The position numbers were made by a program, and so were the translations under genes. The notes under the pieces are model-generated. The model ran no database searches. It was not told where the DNA came from and saw only the letters and a list, made by a program, of their open reading frames with translations. Below, one piece after another: positions 47,278 to 57,862 of a stretch of DNA of 64,000 nucleotides; position 1 is the stretch's first letter, and every line of letters starts with the position of its first letter. This DNA is from Marchantia polymorpha subsp. ruderalis. Taxonomy: Eukaryota; Streptophyta; Marchantiopsida; Marchantiales; Marchantiaceae. Location: positions 29,576,501-29,640,500 of the forward strand of contig AP031352.1 of assembly GCA_037833965.1 (NCBI GenBank). Direction: 5' to 3'.

Positions 47278-48660
47278 ATGTCGCCTTCGGCGATAGATGT
47301 CCGCGGCGCTACGCTTGCGGCGGACAAGGCGCCGGCAAATGCGCCTGCGCACGGGCCGGGCACAGCCCCCACGGACCGATCAAGGGAGCAGCAACAGACG
47401 GAGGAGCGGAGTGACTGTCCGCGGGATGAAATCTCGATGCGCGATGCGCAATCAAACCCCGCGCAGTCACCCTCCGCTCGATCGCCTTCGGCGGCGGACG
47501 ACGGCGGCAGAGAGGATGCGGTAGACAATCAACAAGCAAGCGACGGGGATGCCGCACGGGTACATTCGCCTTCCGCCTTAGACATTTTGGCGACGAGCAG
47601 CGAGGCTGCAGCCGTGCCTTCGCAGGCAGCACACGTCGATGACGTGCAGCCCCACTCGGGGCAGTCGCCGACGCAATCAATTGCGACTGAAATTCTCCAC
47701 TCGGATGATGACGACGGAGGCTCCACGGAAGAAATGTCAGGAGCAGAAGACACCGAGGAGGAGGAGGAGGAAATTGTTGGAGCGCCGGCGGCGGCGCTCT
47801 CTGAGCAGGTGATTCCGTTGCTGCGGTACTTGGATCGCAAGGTCGATAAATACGCCGACCCACTCCAGCCGGGATCTTACATCGAGTTAGTGCGCAGGCG
47901 GACTCGCACTAAAGTCCACACCAGCAAGCTATTAGCTAGAGTGGACCAGGAGTTGAAGGAATTGAAGGAGAAGCATGCGTGCTTGTGGGGTCAGTACAAG
48001 CTTAATCAGAAATTCTACAAGCACTCCGAGAAGATGAAGGATGAGAAACTGGACGAGCTCACCAAGGAGCAGGTGAAGGTCAAGGAAGCACTCATTTCTG
48101 AGCAGGCCCAGAATCGGATTTTGTCAGAGGAGCTCGTGCGACAGACGCGGTTGTTGGAACAATGTCAGCTCGCACGGCAGGCGGATGAAGAGTTAATCCG
48201 CAGGTTACAGTCAGAGTGTGGCGAATTGAGAGCGCAACGTGCTGAAGCCGAATCGCAATTAGTGATAATTGAAGAGGATCGCAGGAAGGAGGCGGATCGC
48301 ACGAAGGTGGAGACGGCGAGGCGAGTCGCCCACTGTCTCAAGGGCTACGCTCACTGGGAAGTGAAGGCGCAGGAGAAACTCACACTGCGTGAGTTTGAAT
48401 TGCGCGCAGCCGGGTTGTTGTCAGGCGACAGTAGGAGTCGGCGGAAGGTAGCAAAGAAGCTCGATGCCTTTCTGTCGAAGGCACAGGATACCATGTCCGC
48501 CCTCGAAGGGGAGGTGTCCGCGGCGTTGCAGCGGTTGGGACTGCGCAGTCGAGCGGAAGATTGGCAGGGTAGGGAGTTAGTGCGCGGCAGTCGGCCGCGC
48601 AGGAGACGTAGTACAGGTTCCGCGGAGTGTAGTGTAGCGTGGTTCCGTGCAGGCGTGTAG
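47278..48660 (+). pseudogene. LTR-internal ORF3 (element II copy), N-terminally deleted
   Basis: About 460 codons from an in-frame ATG, corresponding to the middle and C-terminal parts of ORF3. It starts in the low-complexity region (MSPSAIDVRGAT), passes an acidic patch (DTEEEEEEIVG) and LSEQVIPLLRYLDRKVDKYADP, then a long coiled coil rich in Glu, Lys, Leu and Gln (about residues 200-370), and ends SRAEDWQGREL, then RRRRSTGSAEC. The N-terminal globular domain was lost in the LTR deletion. The preserved 3' half is intact, unlike the solo LTR copy. Confidence 0.82.
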
Positions 48661-48696
48661 CGTAGTGCAGTGTAGTGCTAGGTAGGACTTAGAAGG

Positions 48697-48703
48697 TATA
48701 AAA
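48697..48703 (+). promoter_or_regulatory. TATA box of element II 5' LTR
   Basis: TATAAAA, 37 bp after the ORF3 stop. It implies transcription starts near 48730 and gives an R/U5 of about 0.95 kb. Confidence 0.7.
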
Positions 48704-49456
48704 TAGTTCCAGGCGTTTTGCCTGGGGTTCTTTCCCAAACTCAGAAGTATAGATCAGGAACCCATTTCCTTTGCGTGTTTGTGTCCTTGAGTTCTGTCAC
48801 CACGCATGAGGAGTTACAACTTAGCGTTCCGCATTTTGTAGCTGAAGGCCTTCGGCCGAATGTTCAGAGCTAGTACAGTGGTTAGAGACTTGAGTAGTTC
48901 GGATCTGCACCTGCGGGTGACTGCCGATGCTCAGAGCCAGTGACTAGTTAGATACTTGAACAGTTTCGCCCCTACACCTTCGAGTGTTTCTTTCTGATTG
49001 TACTCCTTTGGGATTTTTCCCCTGAATGCCAAAGTGAAGTTTTGCTACTTCGTGTAAGCCTTGGTTGTAAATTCAGGTTACGCTGCAGCAGGTGCCTTGA
49101 GGGTAACCCCTGTAGTATTTCTGGGAATGACAAGTGCCTGAGAATTCAAACTCTTCAATAGACTGTTGTTGTGTTACTGGAATGTTTCACAGTGAGTCCT
49201 TCAGTGCGGACCTGTGTTCTCTGCGCGTTTTGTGAGTTGAGAGTGTTGTTCACCGCGTATGAGTGACTTCGATCCGAAGTAGGCAGTCCAAACTGGGTTT
49301 CCTACGCTAGCAGCAAGCTAGTGGAAGCGTTGTAAAAGCCGGAGTTGGAAGTCACTACCCGCAGCTTTGCCGAGTGTGCTCGCGAGAGACTTTCCCCCCC
49401 TGAAATCTTGAGTAGAGGTCCTAACGGATCTCTGAGTTGTGTTTCTGTAGTTTCAG

Positions 49457-49480
49457 GTGTGTGTGTGTGTGTGTGTGTGT
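49457..49480. repeat. (GT)n microsatellite in LTR
   Basis: A run of GT dinucleotides inside U5. Matching (CA)n runs occur in the inverted LTRs near 35043, 53198 and 63837. Confidence 0.85.
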
Positions 49481-49700
49481 TACGCTGCACTGTGCGACCT
49501 CCGAGTGCGCTCCGAGTGGACACTTGCAGTATTTCTGGGAGTGACAGTTGCCTGAGAATTCAAACTCCTCAATAGTCTGTTAAAACGTGACACTTTGTAC
49601 CCTGTGTGTTCCTCTGTCCCTGTGGGTTCGACCTTTCTACCACTATATTGCAGTTTTAGCCTTTAGTGGGTTATTACATAAGAAGCCGACAACTTCTTTT

Positions 49701-49718
49701 TGGCGCCGCTGCCGGGGA
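49701..49718 (+). promoter_or_regulatory. Primer-binding site (tRNA-Asp), element II
   Basis: TGGCGCCGCTGCCGGGGA is complementary to the 3' end of plant tRNA-Asp with one mismatch (C for T at position 9). It lies 22 nt after the LTR end, a gap also present in element III. Confidence 0.8.
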
Positions 49719-49764
49719 CAGTTGCGTCAACACCGGGGTTTTTACGAGCAGCCATGCTCGGTGA

Positions 49765-52596
49765 ATGTCGACTGGGGCTAGCGGGAGCAACCTAAGTGCT
49801 AGAGCTGTCCGCAAGTTCCGACGAGATTCAGAGAAGGCCGTGGAAGAGACACGGCGTCAAAACAAGAAAACACCAAAAAGAGTACCTAAGCCTAGTTCGG
49901 CCGACATCCTTGGGGATTCTACCCCCGGCGACTCGGAACCAAACTTGGTGCTTACAGTTCTACTAGATATTCCTTGCACGGACCCGCCTCGTGAAGTAGA
50001 ACCGACCGCCCGAGAACCGTCGACAGACACACCGATGGCGGACGGACAAGCCAATGTGCGGCTACCTCAGCCGATTACTAAACATTCCTACCCGAAGTAC
50101 AAAGGGAGTGGGGATGACGACGATGCAGATTCATACATCAAGTTGTTCGAATCGGTGTCTATTGCCAATCGCGAGATCGCAGACGACGACCGACTAAGGA
50201 TCTTTCCAAGCCTTCTGCGGAAGAAAGCGAGGAGTTGGTACAATCACGAGAGCATCGATCCGACTGGGTTGACAACATGGGCCTAGCTGAAGGAGAAGTT
50301 CCTCCGCCGCTTCCGCGAGCTCGGCTACGACAGCCGGGTTTTGACAAAGTTACGTAATTTGCAGCGAGAGAAGAAGGAGAGTCTGCGTGACTACACTGAG
50401 AGATTTCTGGACCTCCTTGACAGAATACCGAAAACAGGACCAGGGTCCCCTTTCTCGGTACAACAAGCTGTGGATTGGTACGTGACCGGTTTAACTCGGG
50501 AGATGGAGACTTTTTGCCGACGCAGCAAGTGCGACACTATTGAGGATGTGATTGCATCGGCAGAAGCCTTCGAAACTTCCACTCTCAACCGAAGAGGGAG
50601 AGAGAGACGGGAGTCGAAGGAGCGAAAACCGAAGGGAGGGCGAAGACGACGTAGAGGTACAACTCCGTCATCGGAGGAATCGTCTTCGGACGAGAACCGT
50701 TCCTCATCCGAAGAAGAGGAAACCTCATCGTCGGAGGAGGAGAAGAAGAGGAAGAAGCATGGGTCAGCGAAGAAAAAGGGCACCCGACGAGTGACTACGG
50801 ACAGAGCGCCGGGAGACATAGCCTCGAAGATGGAGACCCTTGTGAAGGACTTCGCCGATCTCAAGGTTCAAGTGGTAGGCGGGCATGATCGCCGAAAATC
50901 ACCCGGGAGAGTGCGAGCGAACTTATGGTGTACTACGTGCGGGGCGGTGGGACATGCAAACACCGAGTGCCTTACCACCCGTCCGTCATATCCAGTCAAC
51001 GCAGTAGAGTGGGCACAACCGTACTATGGAGAGCACCCTCAGTACTATGGAGAGGCTAGCGAAGAGACAGCCTACGCCGTCCAGTCGGTTCCTACCCCTC
51101 CTGCAGTTTCAGCAATGCAAGTCCCACGATATATTCCGGTGGATCGGGCCACTACAGTACCCGTGAGGCGGAGAGCACCTCCAGGGACGTTTGACCCACC
51201 GCCACCGCGAGCTTGTTATAATTGCGGGGAAGTTGGGCACTTCTCACCGCAGTGTCCCCATCCAAAAAGGCGAAACGATTATGCTCCGACATGTAGTAAT
51301 TGCAAGAAGATCGGGCATACTGCGCCAGAGTGTGATCAGCCACCAGTCCCTCGGCCAGCGGTACGATTTGTGAACACTCCTGCCAAGGAGGACGTCCAAG
51401 TTAACCAGGTCGAAGTAGGTTCAGACGGGGATGACGAAGACGAAGAATGGCCGGCTGAAGAGGTTATGTGCGCACGGGTCGAAACTCGTAGTTCCAAGAA
51501 ATCGAAGGAGCAAGAGCGTGACACTCGCAAGCACGAACGGAGAACCGACGACCGGACGGGAAAAGGGAAGGAGAAGACATCCAGCAAGTCCGACTTGCGA
51601 CCTGCTCGGAAGTCTTCGGCTACGCGAGAGGCACCAGCAGTGCGCCCCCAGACAGCAGTCGAGGACGAGACAGTGCGCCTACTGAAACGGGACTATGCTC
51701 CGGATATCCGCAACGAGGTAACCAACCTGTTGAAGGAAGCGATCCGCACTCAAAAGGACCCACCGCGGCCAGACTTGACATCCTCCCTTGGGGCGAAGTT
51801 GGCAGCCACCGTGGAACCTCGCAGAGCGTCGCCGACCCCGGCGACCCAACGCGCCCACTATGACTTGGTCGAAGATCTCGGGAGTCGAAAAGTGAACATC
51901 ACGTTCAAGCAGCTCTTGGAGGACAATAAGACGTATCGGAGAATGTTGATGCTTTCGCTACGGCATCCGCGGAAGCCGCGCGCATCCACATCCTCTCAAG
52001 TATATCAAGTGAAGAGCGAAGACCAAGGGCCACCAGAGATCGATGTGGAAATAGCAGGGTGTTGTGTACGCAGGGTGCCAATCGACTCTGGATCAGGAGT
52101 CAACATAATGACGGAGGATACAGCGAGAGCCTTGGGGTTCAGTCAATACGAACCCTCAAAGCGTGTGTTGAGATTAGCGGATCAGACGCGGAGAATGCCT
52201 GCAGGTATGCTGCGCAATGTCAAGACAATCATCGGGGGTGCGGACTTTCGGTTGACGTATATCATCCTTCAACCGATGATGAAGCAGGGCTATGACGTTC
52301 TGCTCGGGCGACCATGGCTATATGGTGCACAAGTCAGATGTGATTGGCGAAGACATCGCCTTAAGTTTCCTCATCCTTCGGAACCGACCAAAACCATTAC
52401 GGTGCCCTGGAATAGGGTCAGACACGAAGGAGAGACCCCATCGACAAGTGCAGGTTACACATCGGGCGAGGACAGTGAGTCGACCGCGCGATCGGATTCC
52501 AGTGGTACCGAATCCGATTATTTCGTGGGATTCGTTGCCTGCTGTTCGGTGGGAGAAGAAGAAGAGCCGGAAGCTATTCAGCCGGAAGACGAATAG
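49765..52596 (+). pseudogene. Element II Gag-protease, one internal nonsense codon
   Basis: The frame runs from the ATG at 49765 to a TAG at 52594-52596 and is continuous except for a TAG at 50284-50286, where element III has a CAG (TWAQLKEKF). The parts are the Ty3/gypsy Gag capsid region (SYIKLFESVSIANRE through WYNHESIDPTG to VDWYVTGLTREMETF), a Ser/Glu/Lys-rich linker, three CCHC zinc knuckles (CTTCGAVGHANTEC, CYNCGEVGHFSPQC, CSNCKKIGHTAPEC) and a retropepsin domain with VPIDSGSGVNIM. The internal stop makes this copy non-functional. The terminal stop is in a leaky context (see 52594). Confidence 0.9.
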
Positions 52597-52602
52597 CAAT
52601 TA
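52594..52602 (+). promoter_or_regulatory. Leaky stop context between gag-pro and pol, element II
   Basis: TAG CAA TTA. Pol follows in the same frame with no further stop. UAG-CAA-UUA is the classical type I readthrough context (UAG-CAR-YYA) known from tobamoviruses. Confidence 0.75.
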
Positions 52603-52976
52603 ACTGTGGGACTGGGAAGGAGTGAGACGAGTCACACCGAGGGCATTGTCGACCCTAGTGACTGTCACGAAGTACAACTCAGTCCCGGCAAGCGCTTGAA
52701 GGTATCAAGCGCAGTGAGAGGAGATGAGCTAAGGAAAGTACAGGCATTCCTTAGCCATTATGTCGACGTCTTCGCCTGGAAGATCGAAGACATGAAGGGG
52801 ATACCTGCACGGTATGGGGAACACCGTATCGATTTACTGGACGACTCAGTACCCATACGACAGCGCCAGTATCGCCTCAACCCAAAATACTCCTTGCTAG
52901 TTAAAGAGGAGATAGATAAGTACTTGAGCGCTGGTATTATTTACCCTGTGCTCAGCAGTGAGTGGGTGTCGCCGAT
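52597..52976 (+). pseudogene. Element II pol, N-terminal fragment
   Basis: In frame with gag-protease after the leaky stop. It covers the linker and the beginning of reverse transcriptase (VFAWKIEDMKGIPARYGEHRI, quoted only to 20 residues here, then LSAGIIYPVLSSEWVSPIVI), up to where element III is inserted. There is no catalytic motif left. The open frame extends to 53088 only because it runs into the LTR of element III. Confidence 0.9.
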
Positions 52977-53880
52977 TGTAATAACCCACCAAAGGCTAAA
53001 ACTGCAGTATGGTGGTAAAAAGATCGAACCCACAGGGACAGAGGCAACACACAGAGTAAAAGTGTCACATTTAACAGACTTTTGGTAGAGTTTGAATTCT
53101 AGGCGACTGTCACTCCCAGAAATACTGCAGTGCTCGACTCGGAGGAGGATCTCAACTCGGAGGATGCTCGGAGGATGCACGGTACAGCTTGGTCACTCAA
53201 CACACACACACACACCTGAAACTGGCAAAAAGCACAACTCGGAGGTCGGTCAGGACCTCCGCTTCGGATTTCAGGAGGAAAGTGTCTCGCAAGTTCACTC
53301 AGAGGTTCTGCAGGAAGTGCCTCCCACTCCGGCTTTTACTGCCCTTCCGCCAGGAACTAGCGGGGGTACCCGGACTGGACTTCTCACTTCGGAACGAAGC
53401 CTCTACGTACGCCGTGGACGTCACCCTCGACTATCACACAAAACGCAGGGAGTGCAGACCCGACTGAGAACTTACTGAAAACACGATCCAGTAACACACA
53501 CACAACCTGAATTACAAACCAAGGTTTACACGAAGTAATGAAACTTCACATTGGCATTCAGGGGAAACTTCCCGTAGGAGTACAATCAGGATATGTCACT
53601 CGAAGGAGTAAGGGGGAACTGTTCACGTATCTAACTCGCAGCCGGCTCTGAGTATCAGAAATCACCCGCAGGTGCAGATCCGCACTACTCAAGTCTCTAA
53701 CCGGGTACTAGCTCTGAACATTCAGCCGAAGGCCTTCAACTACAACATACGGTAACTTCGCTATGCTGCAGCTTCTCTACGTGGTGCCAGGACCAAAATG
53801 CACAAACACGCCAAGAAAGTGAGTTCCTGATCTGCACTTCCGAAACTGGAAGAGTCCCAAGGCAAAACGCCTTGATCTAC

Positions 53881-53886
53881 TTTATA
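53881..53886 (-). promoter_or_regulatory. TATA box of element III LTR
   Basis: TATAAA (context GGGTATAAAGTAG) on the minus strand, 34 bp after the ORF3 stop codon. It marks the boundary of U3 with R/U5, so ORF3 lies wholly within U3. Confidence 0.72.
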
Positions 53887-53919
53887 CCCTCAAAAGATCC
53901 TAACTAGCACTACGCTATC

Positions 53920-56469
53920 CTATCTACCACTCGCAGTATCTGCGCGAAACCAAACTACTCTACTGCACTCAGCAGATCCGGTGCTGCGCCTCCTGCGCGC
54001 CGGACTGCTCCGCGTACTATCTCTACCTTGCCAGTCTTCCGACCGGCGGCGTAACCCCAGGCGTCGGAGCGCTGTGGTGACTTCCGACTGCAAGTGCGCC
54101 ATAGTGTCGCGCGCACCCGACAAGAAGGTTTCTAATTTTCTCGCCACTCGCCGCCGACTCCGACTGTCACCTTCCGTCAATGCCGCCGCCCGAAGCTCGA
54201 ACTCCCTGAGTGTGATCCTCTCTTGGGCTGCCACCTCCCAATGGGTGTATCCTTTTAGACAACGAGTCACCCGTGCCGCCAACTCTCCTCGTGCCCTGCA
54301 GCTGCTCTCCACCTCTGCCAGCTGCATTTCTAATCCCGCACGTTGTGCCCTTAAATCCGAGCACTCGGATTGCAAGTTGCACAACAGCTCCTCATCCTCC
54401 TTGCGGGCTCTTTGACTTTCTTCTAAGGCGCGCGTCTGGCGCGCAAGCTCGGCTGCTAGGACTTTGTTCTGTCTCCGCTCCTCCTGCAGTTCCAACTCGA
54501 TCTTTGCCCGTATTAGTTCGGCATCCGCCTGACTTTTCGTCGCCGCATCCTCCTTCTGCTGCTGCAAGGCTTGGTATAGCTTCTGGGTGACCGCCAGGTG
54601 TTGTTTGAGGGCGGTGTTCCTTTCCACATATACTTGGCAACTAGAGGCCCACTTTGCCACCTTGATCCTCGTCCTTCGCCTGATAGTCTCCACATAAGAC
54701 TGCGGTTTTAAGGCACTTCCGTATTTGGATGTCTTGCGATCCAGATATCGCAGGAGTGGAACTATCTGTTCGCACAGCACCCCTGTTGGCGTTTTCTGCA
54801 CCGAATCTGCTTCCTGCTCTTCCGAGCTCGTATCATCCTCAGTCTCGAGGATTTCAGTCGCCACCGAATCCCTTGGCGACTCCCTGGAACTGTGGCGCGC
54901 AGCAGCTTCTGCTGCGACTGCTGCTCCACTGCCTGCTAAAATATCCAGGGCAGTGGGAGATCCCACTGCTTGAGCCCCTGTTCCGGCTCGATCTTCGGTT
55001 TGTGAAGGGGTCGACGCCGCAGTGACTTTTGTCACTCTTGCACCGCCCGCTTCTGCTGCCTGTCCTTCCGGCGCCATCTGCGCGGAAGGTGTCCTTGCTG
55101 AAGGTGCGTCCGCCGAAGGCGTCCGCACACTGGTCGTTGGCCCCATCCGTCTCGCAGTCGGCGAATCCGGCTGACTCTCTGTTGTCCGACTCGCAGTCGG
55201 CCGACCAGCAGTTGTCCGACTGGGAGTCGGATACACCCTGCGCGTCTTGACTCCACTTGGCCTGCTTGTTGGGGGCGTTCTTCCAGAAGTGCCTTCCGCC
55301 GAAGACGACCCTTTGAGGATTGTTGGCTCGTCAGCCAAACTCTCTTCTGCTTCCGGCCTGCTGTCCGGTTCAACGCGCCGTTCAGTTGGCCTTCCTTCCG
55401 CTTGTCGACCTTCAGTCATCCGACTCGCAGTCGGCCGGCTGTCAGTCCGTCCATCTCCTCCCGAAGGCCGTGGTGCCTTCTGTGCAGAGGTATCTGCCGT
55501 CTTCCCTAGAATCTGAGCGATTATCTCTTCCTGTGTGAGATTCCGCCGGGTCGGAGTTCGCCTGGTCTCCTCAGTAACAGTTGGCATTTTGCGTGCCCTC
55601 TGTTTTGGTCGACTGTGAGGCTCGGGGGTGGGCCGACCACGAGTCGGCGCAGCTGGTACTTCCGGCTGCCTGTCCTCAGGTCTCTCATCCCACTTCCGCT
55701 TTCGCGGAATGCGCTCACTTCGACGTTCTTCTGCTGCTCTTGCTGGAGCCGGAGGCGTACTGGCAGGTTCCTCGTCCGGATCCGTGTCTACTTCGGCCTC
55801 CCTCGAATATCTACCTGGATAAGCCCGGGTCAGCTGCGGAAACCGAGTCTTCTCAGCATTCGTCAAACATCCCATCGCCCGGTAAAACACGATTAAGTAA
55901 GGCGATAGATGATTGAGGGTTCCTCCCTTCTCTTCTTGCGCATGTTGGCGCGTCACCTTCCACAGGAGCCGTGCCCAATGCACCGGAGCTCCTGACAGCA
56001 CTAGCTCCACGAACTCTACCTGCCAACCATGCATGTAAGCGGTCTTGGTCGGCTGCAATATCTGCAGCAATGCCGTCGCGACATTTCTCCGCAATCGATC
56101 CTTGTAATCCCGTGTCCGGAAACCGTTCTTGGGATGTCTGGCCACTTTGAAGAGCTCATTGTAAGAGACTTCTTCCTCCTGGGACACCTTCACGCTATCG
56201 GCCTCGAAGAGGAGATCCCCTTCCTCGCCGGCACACCTGCCCAACACCTGCGCCCAATTGCAAATGTCCCATCTCTCTGGGTGTGGGCGAAATCCGCGAG
56301 AAGGCTTGTGTCTCTCTTGCAGATACTCGCGCACCATCTCCGGACATGTCCAATTCCACCCCCATAGGAGAAAATCGAGCTTCAGTCTCAACAGCACATC
56401 TTGAAATGCGCGTAGACCGATCTGCGGCACCCTGAGTGGAGACACTCGCAGCTGGGGAACCTTCGACAT
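53920..56469 (-). CDS. LTR-internal ORF3, intact (849 residues), function unknown
   Basis: I chose the ATG at 56469 (MSKVPQLRVSPLRVPQIGL), shared with the LTR A copy; the upstream open frame begins only at a TTG. Residues about 1-215 form a conserved domain rich in Trp, Arg and aromatics (LDFLLWGWN, WDICNWAQVLGRC, GFRTRDYKDRLRRN, GTLNHLSPYLIVFYR). About 215-575 is low-complexity, Arg/Thr/Ser/Pro-rich with many RPTxSR-type repeats. LCEQIVPLLRYLDRK introduces a coiled coil of roughly 200 residues, and the end is basic (ARRRRSTGSAEC). No transmembrane helix or signal peptide is evident, so it is not a typical env. A TGTGTGTGTGCAG just before the ATG could be a splice acceptor. Domain family not recognised. 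Confidence 0.85.
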   Translation of the reverse strand: MSKVPQLRVSPLRVPQIGLRAFQDVLLRLKLDFLLWGWNWTCPEMVREYLQERHKPSRGFRPHPERWDICNWAQVLGRCAGEEGDLLFEADSVKVSQEEEVSYNELFKVARHPKNGFRTRDYKDRLRRNVATALLQILQPTKTAYMHGWQVEFVELVLSGAPVHWARLLWKVTRQHAQEEKGGTLNHLSPYLIVFYRAMGCLTNAEKTRFPQLTRAYPGRYSREAEVDTDPDEEPASTPPAPARAAEERRSERIPRKRKWDERPEDRQPEVPAAPTRGRPTPEPHSRPKQRARKMPTVTEETRRTPTRRNLTQEEIIAQILGKTADTSAQKAPRPSGGDGRTDSRPTASRMTEGRQAEGRPTERRVEPDSRPEAEESLADEPTILKGSSSAEGTSGRTPPTSRPSGVKTRRVYPTPSRTTAGRPTASRTTESQPDSPTARRMGPTTSVRTPSADAPSARTPSAQMAPEGQAAEAGGARVTKVTAASTPSQTEDRAGTGAQAVGSPTALDILAGSGAAVAAEAAARHSSRESPRDSVATEILETEDDTSSEEQEADSVQKTPTGVLCEQIVPLLRYLDRKTSKYGSALKPQSYVETIRRRTRIKVAKWASSCQVYVERNTALKQHLAVTQKLYQALQQQKEDAATKSQADAELIRAKIELELQEERRQNKVLAAELARQTRALEESQRARKEDEELLCNLQSECSDLRAQRAGLEMQLAEVESSCRARGELAARVTRCLKGYTHWEVAAQERITLREFELRAAALTEGDSRSRRRVARKLETFLSGARDTMAHLQSEVTTALRRLGLRRRSEDWQGRDSTRSSPARRRRSTGSAECSRVVWFRADTASGR

Positions 56470-57825
56470 TGCGGTGCCTGCACACACACAAACGTTCTCC
56501 CTTTCGCTCGCTCTCTCACAATCGCCACTGTGCGTCGGCCACTCAAGCACTGACTGCTCACTCTCTCTGCGCTCGTTCAAGATCGCTACTCACAATTCTT
56601 TCAAGGTCCGCCAAGATCCTTGCGCAACTCGTCTCCGCACTCTCTACTCTCACTGCAGGTCGCTCCGCCCTTGCGCGTAATCTTGGAACTGGAAATCGCA
56701 AAGTCAAGAATGGGAGAATGAGACTGGAGCGCAGTCTTTTCTTCTCCGATTTCAAGAACGTCCAACGTTCTTACTGGTTGCAACGTACGCAGCCGGCTAT
56801 ACGGCTTAACGGTTCGCCCTTTGCATGCGCGAATTCACGTCTCCGCATTGCGCGCATTCGCATGCTTAAACGTTGAATTCTCCCGCCGCCGCCACCTTCC
56901 GGACTCGAGTCCGCTGCAGGGTATACGTCGGCCCTGTTGTCTTTTCCTAACCCGCCCTTCCCCGGAGGCGTGTCGCCGCTGATGCGGTCATTATCCGTCG
57001 GCGCCTTGCTGGAGGCGCACATCCAGCCGGAGCGAATTACGCCGGCGCGCAGTCGTACCGCCTATTTTGTCCTTTATGCCTCGTCCGTTGCTGCCAGCGC
57101 ATATCCGTCAGCGCAACTCATGCCAGCGCATCCGGCCGTCAGCGCCACGTCGGAGGCGTACATCCGACCGGCGCTTTCCTTCCATGAACAGCCGCCAAGG
57201 GCGCTTCCGACTCTGAGTTGGTTTCCTCCTGTGAGCGCGTGATTCCGCCGAAGGCGCATCGCCGAGGGCGTACGGGAATCCTTTCCGGCTGTGAACCCTA
57301 GCGCGAACGGCGCATGTCCGGCTACGAGTTTTCCGACGCTCATAACTTCTCCATTCCTGATCCATCTCCGGCGCTCTTGGACTCGTTAGAACGAGCGTCC
57401 CGAGCTCTTTCTAATGCAACTTCAACCAACTGGATCTACCGTGTATCCCGATTGTTATGAAGGTTTTCCCTTTCCGCGCTAGCGGCGCTTCGCCGAAGGC
57501 GCACTCATGGTCGGATGCCTTTAGAGGTCCGGGCCCTTCTCCTGACGTCTTTAGCAAAACCTCCTCCTGAGGTGTCTGCGCCGGAAGCGTAGCTTCCTTA
57601 TACGCTAGAGGCGCGTGAGTAGAGACACCTCAAAAAGGAGCTTTTGCCGAAGGCGCCGAAGACGTTGGCGTTGGTACATCCGACTACGTGATTCTTTGTG
57701 CCCTCGTGACGATCTCATCAATCCACTCTATTTAGCGTACCCTTCTCTAGCTACAAACACTGCTTTGGTACTAGTTTTCTAAAATTGTTTAAATTCTGCA
57801 AAAAAACAAAAAGTGTGTTACCACA

Positions 57826-57838
57826 TGCCCCCCTCCTC
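57826..57838 (-). promoter_or_regulatory. Polypurine tract of element III
   Basis: GAGGAGGGGGGCA on the minus strand directly abuts the LTR start TGTGGTAAC. It primes plus-strand DNA synthesis and fixes the LTR boundary, which proves ORF3 is inside the LTR. Confidence 0.85.
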
Positions 57839-57862
57839 AATTGTGAGCGCCCACGCGAACAT

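Larger units (their letters stand above)
46553..49678 (+). mobile_element. Element II 5' LTR (3.1 kb, internally deleted)
   Basis: It starts TGTGGTACCCCAC (same subtype as the solo LTR) and ends GGGTTATTACA, immediately followed by the PBS and gag. Compared with the solo LTR, a stretch holding the N-terminal two-fifths or so of ORF3 is missing. The breakpoint is near 47220-47260, in short repeats around CATCGGGCGTGCGGCC. The promoter and R/U5 are retained. Confidence 0.85.
49679..52976 (+). mobile_element. Element II internal region, truncated in pol
   Basis: PBS, gag-protease and the beginning of pol in plus orientation. Cut at 52976 by element III. The remaining pol and 3' LTR must lie beyond the window end. 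Confidence 0.88.
52977..57825 (-). repeat. Element III 3' LTR, 4849 bp, with ORF3 in U3
   Basis: Minus strand: starts TGTGGTAACACAC (57825) directly after the polypurine tract and ends GGGTTATTACA (52977). It holds about 1.3 kb of repeat-rich U3, the intact ORF3, a TATA box at 53881-53886 and about 0.9 kb of R/U5 with two imperfect direct repeats and a (CA)n run. The 5' LTR copy is cut off by the window end. Confidence 0.9.

Noticed and set aside
49765-50286. A separate short gag gene upstream of a second gene at 50341
   Set aside because: The two parts are in the same frame, separated only by a TAG that is CAG in element III. It is one damaged gag-protease gene.
53920-56469. ORF3 as a retroviral envelope gene
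   Set aside because: No signal peptide, transmembrane segment or glycoprotein-like Cys pattern is visible, and it lies in the LTR rather than between pol and the LTR.
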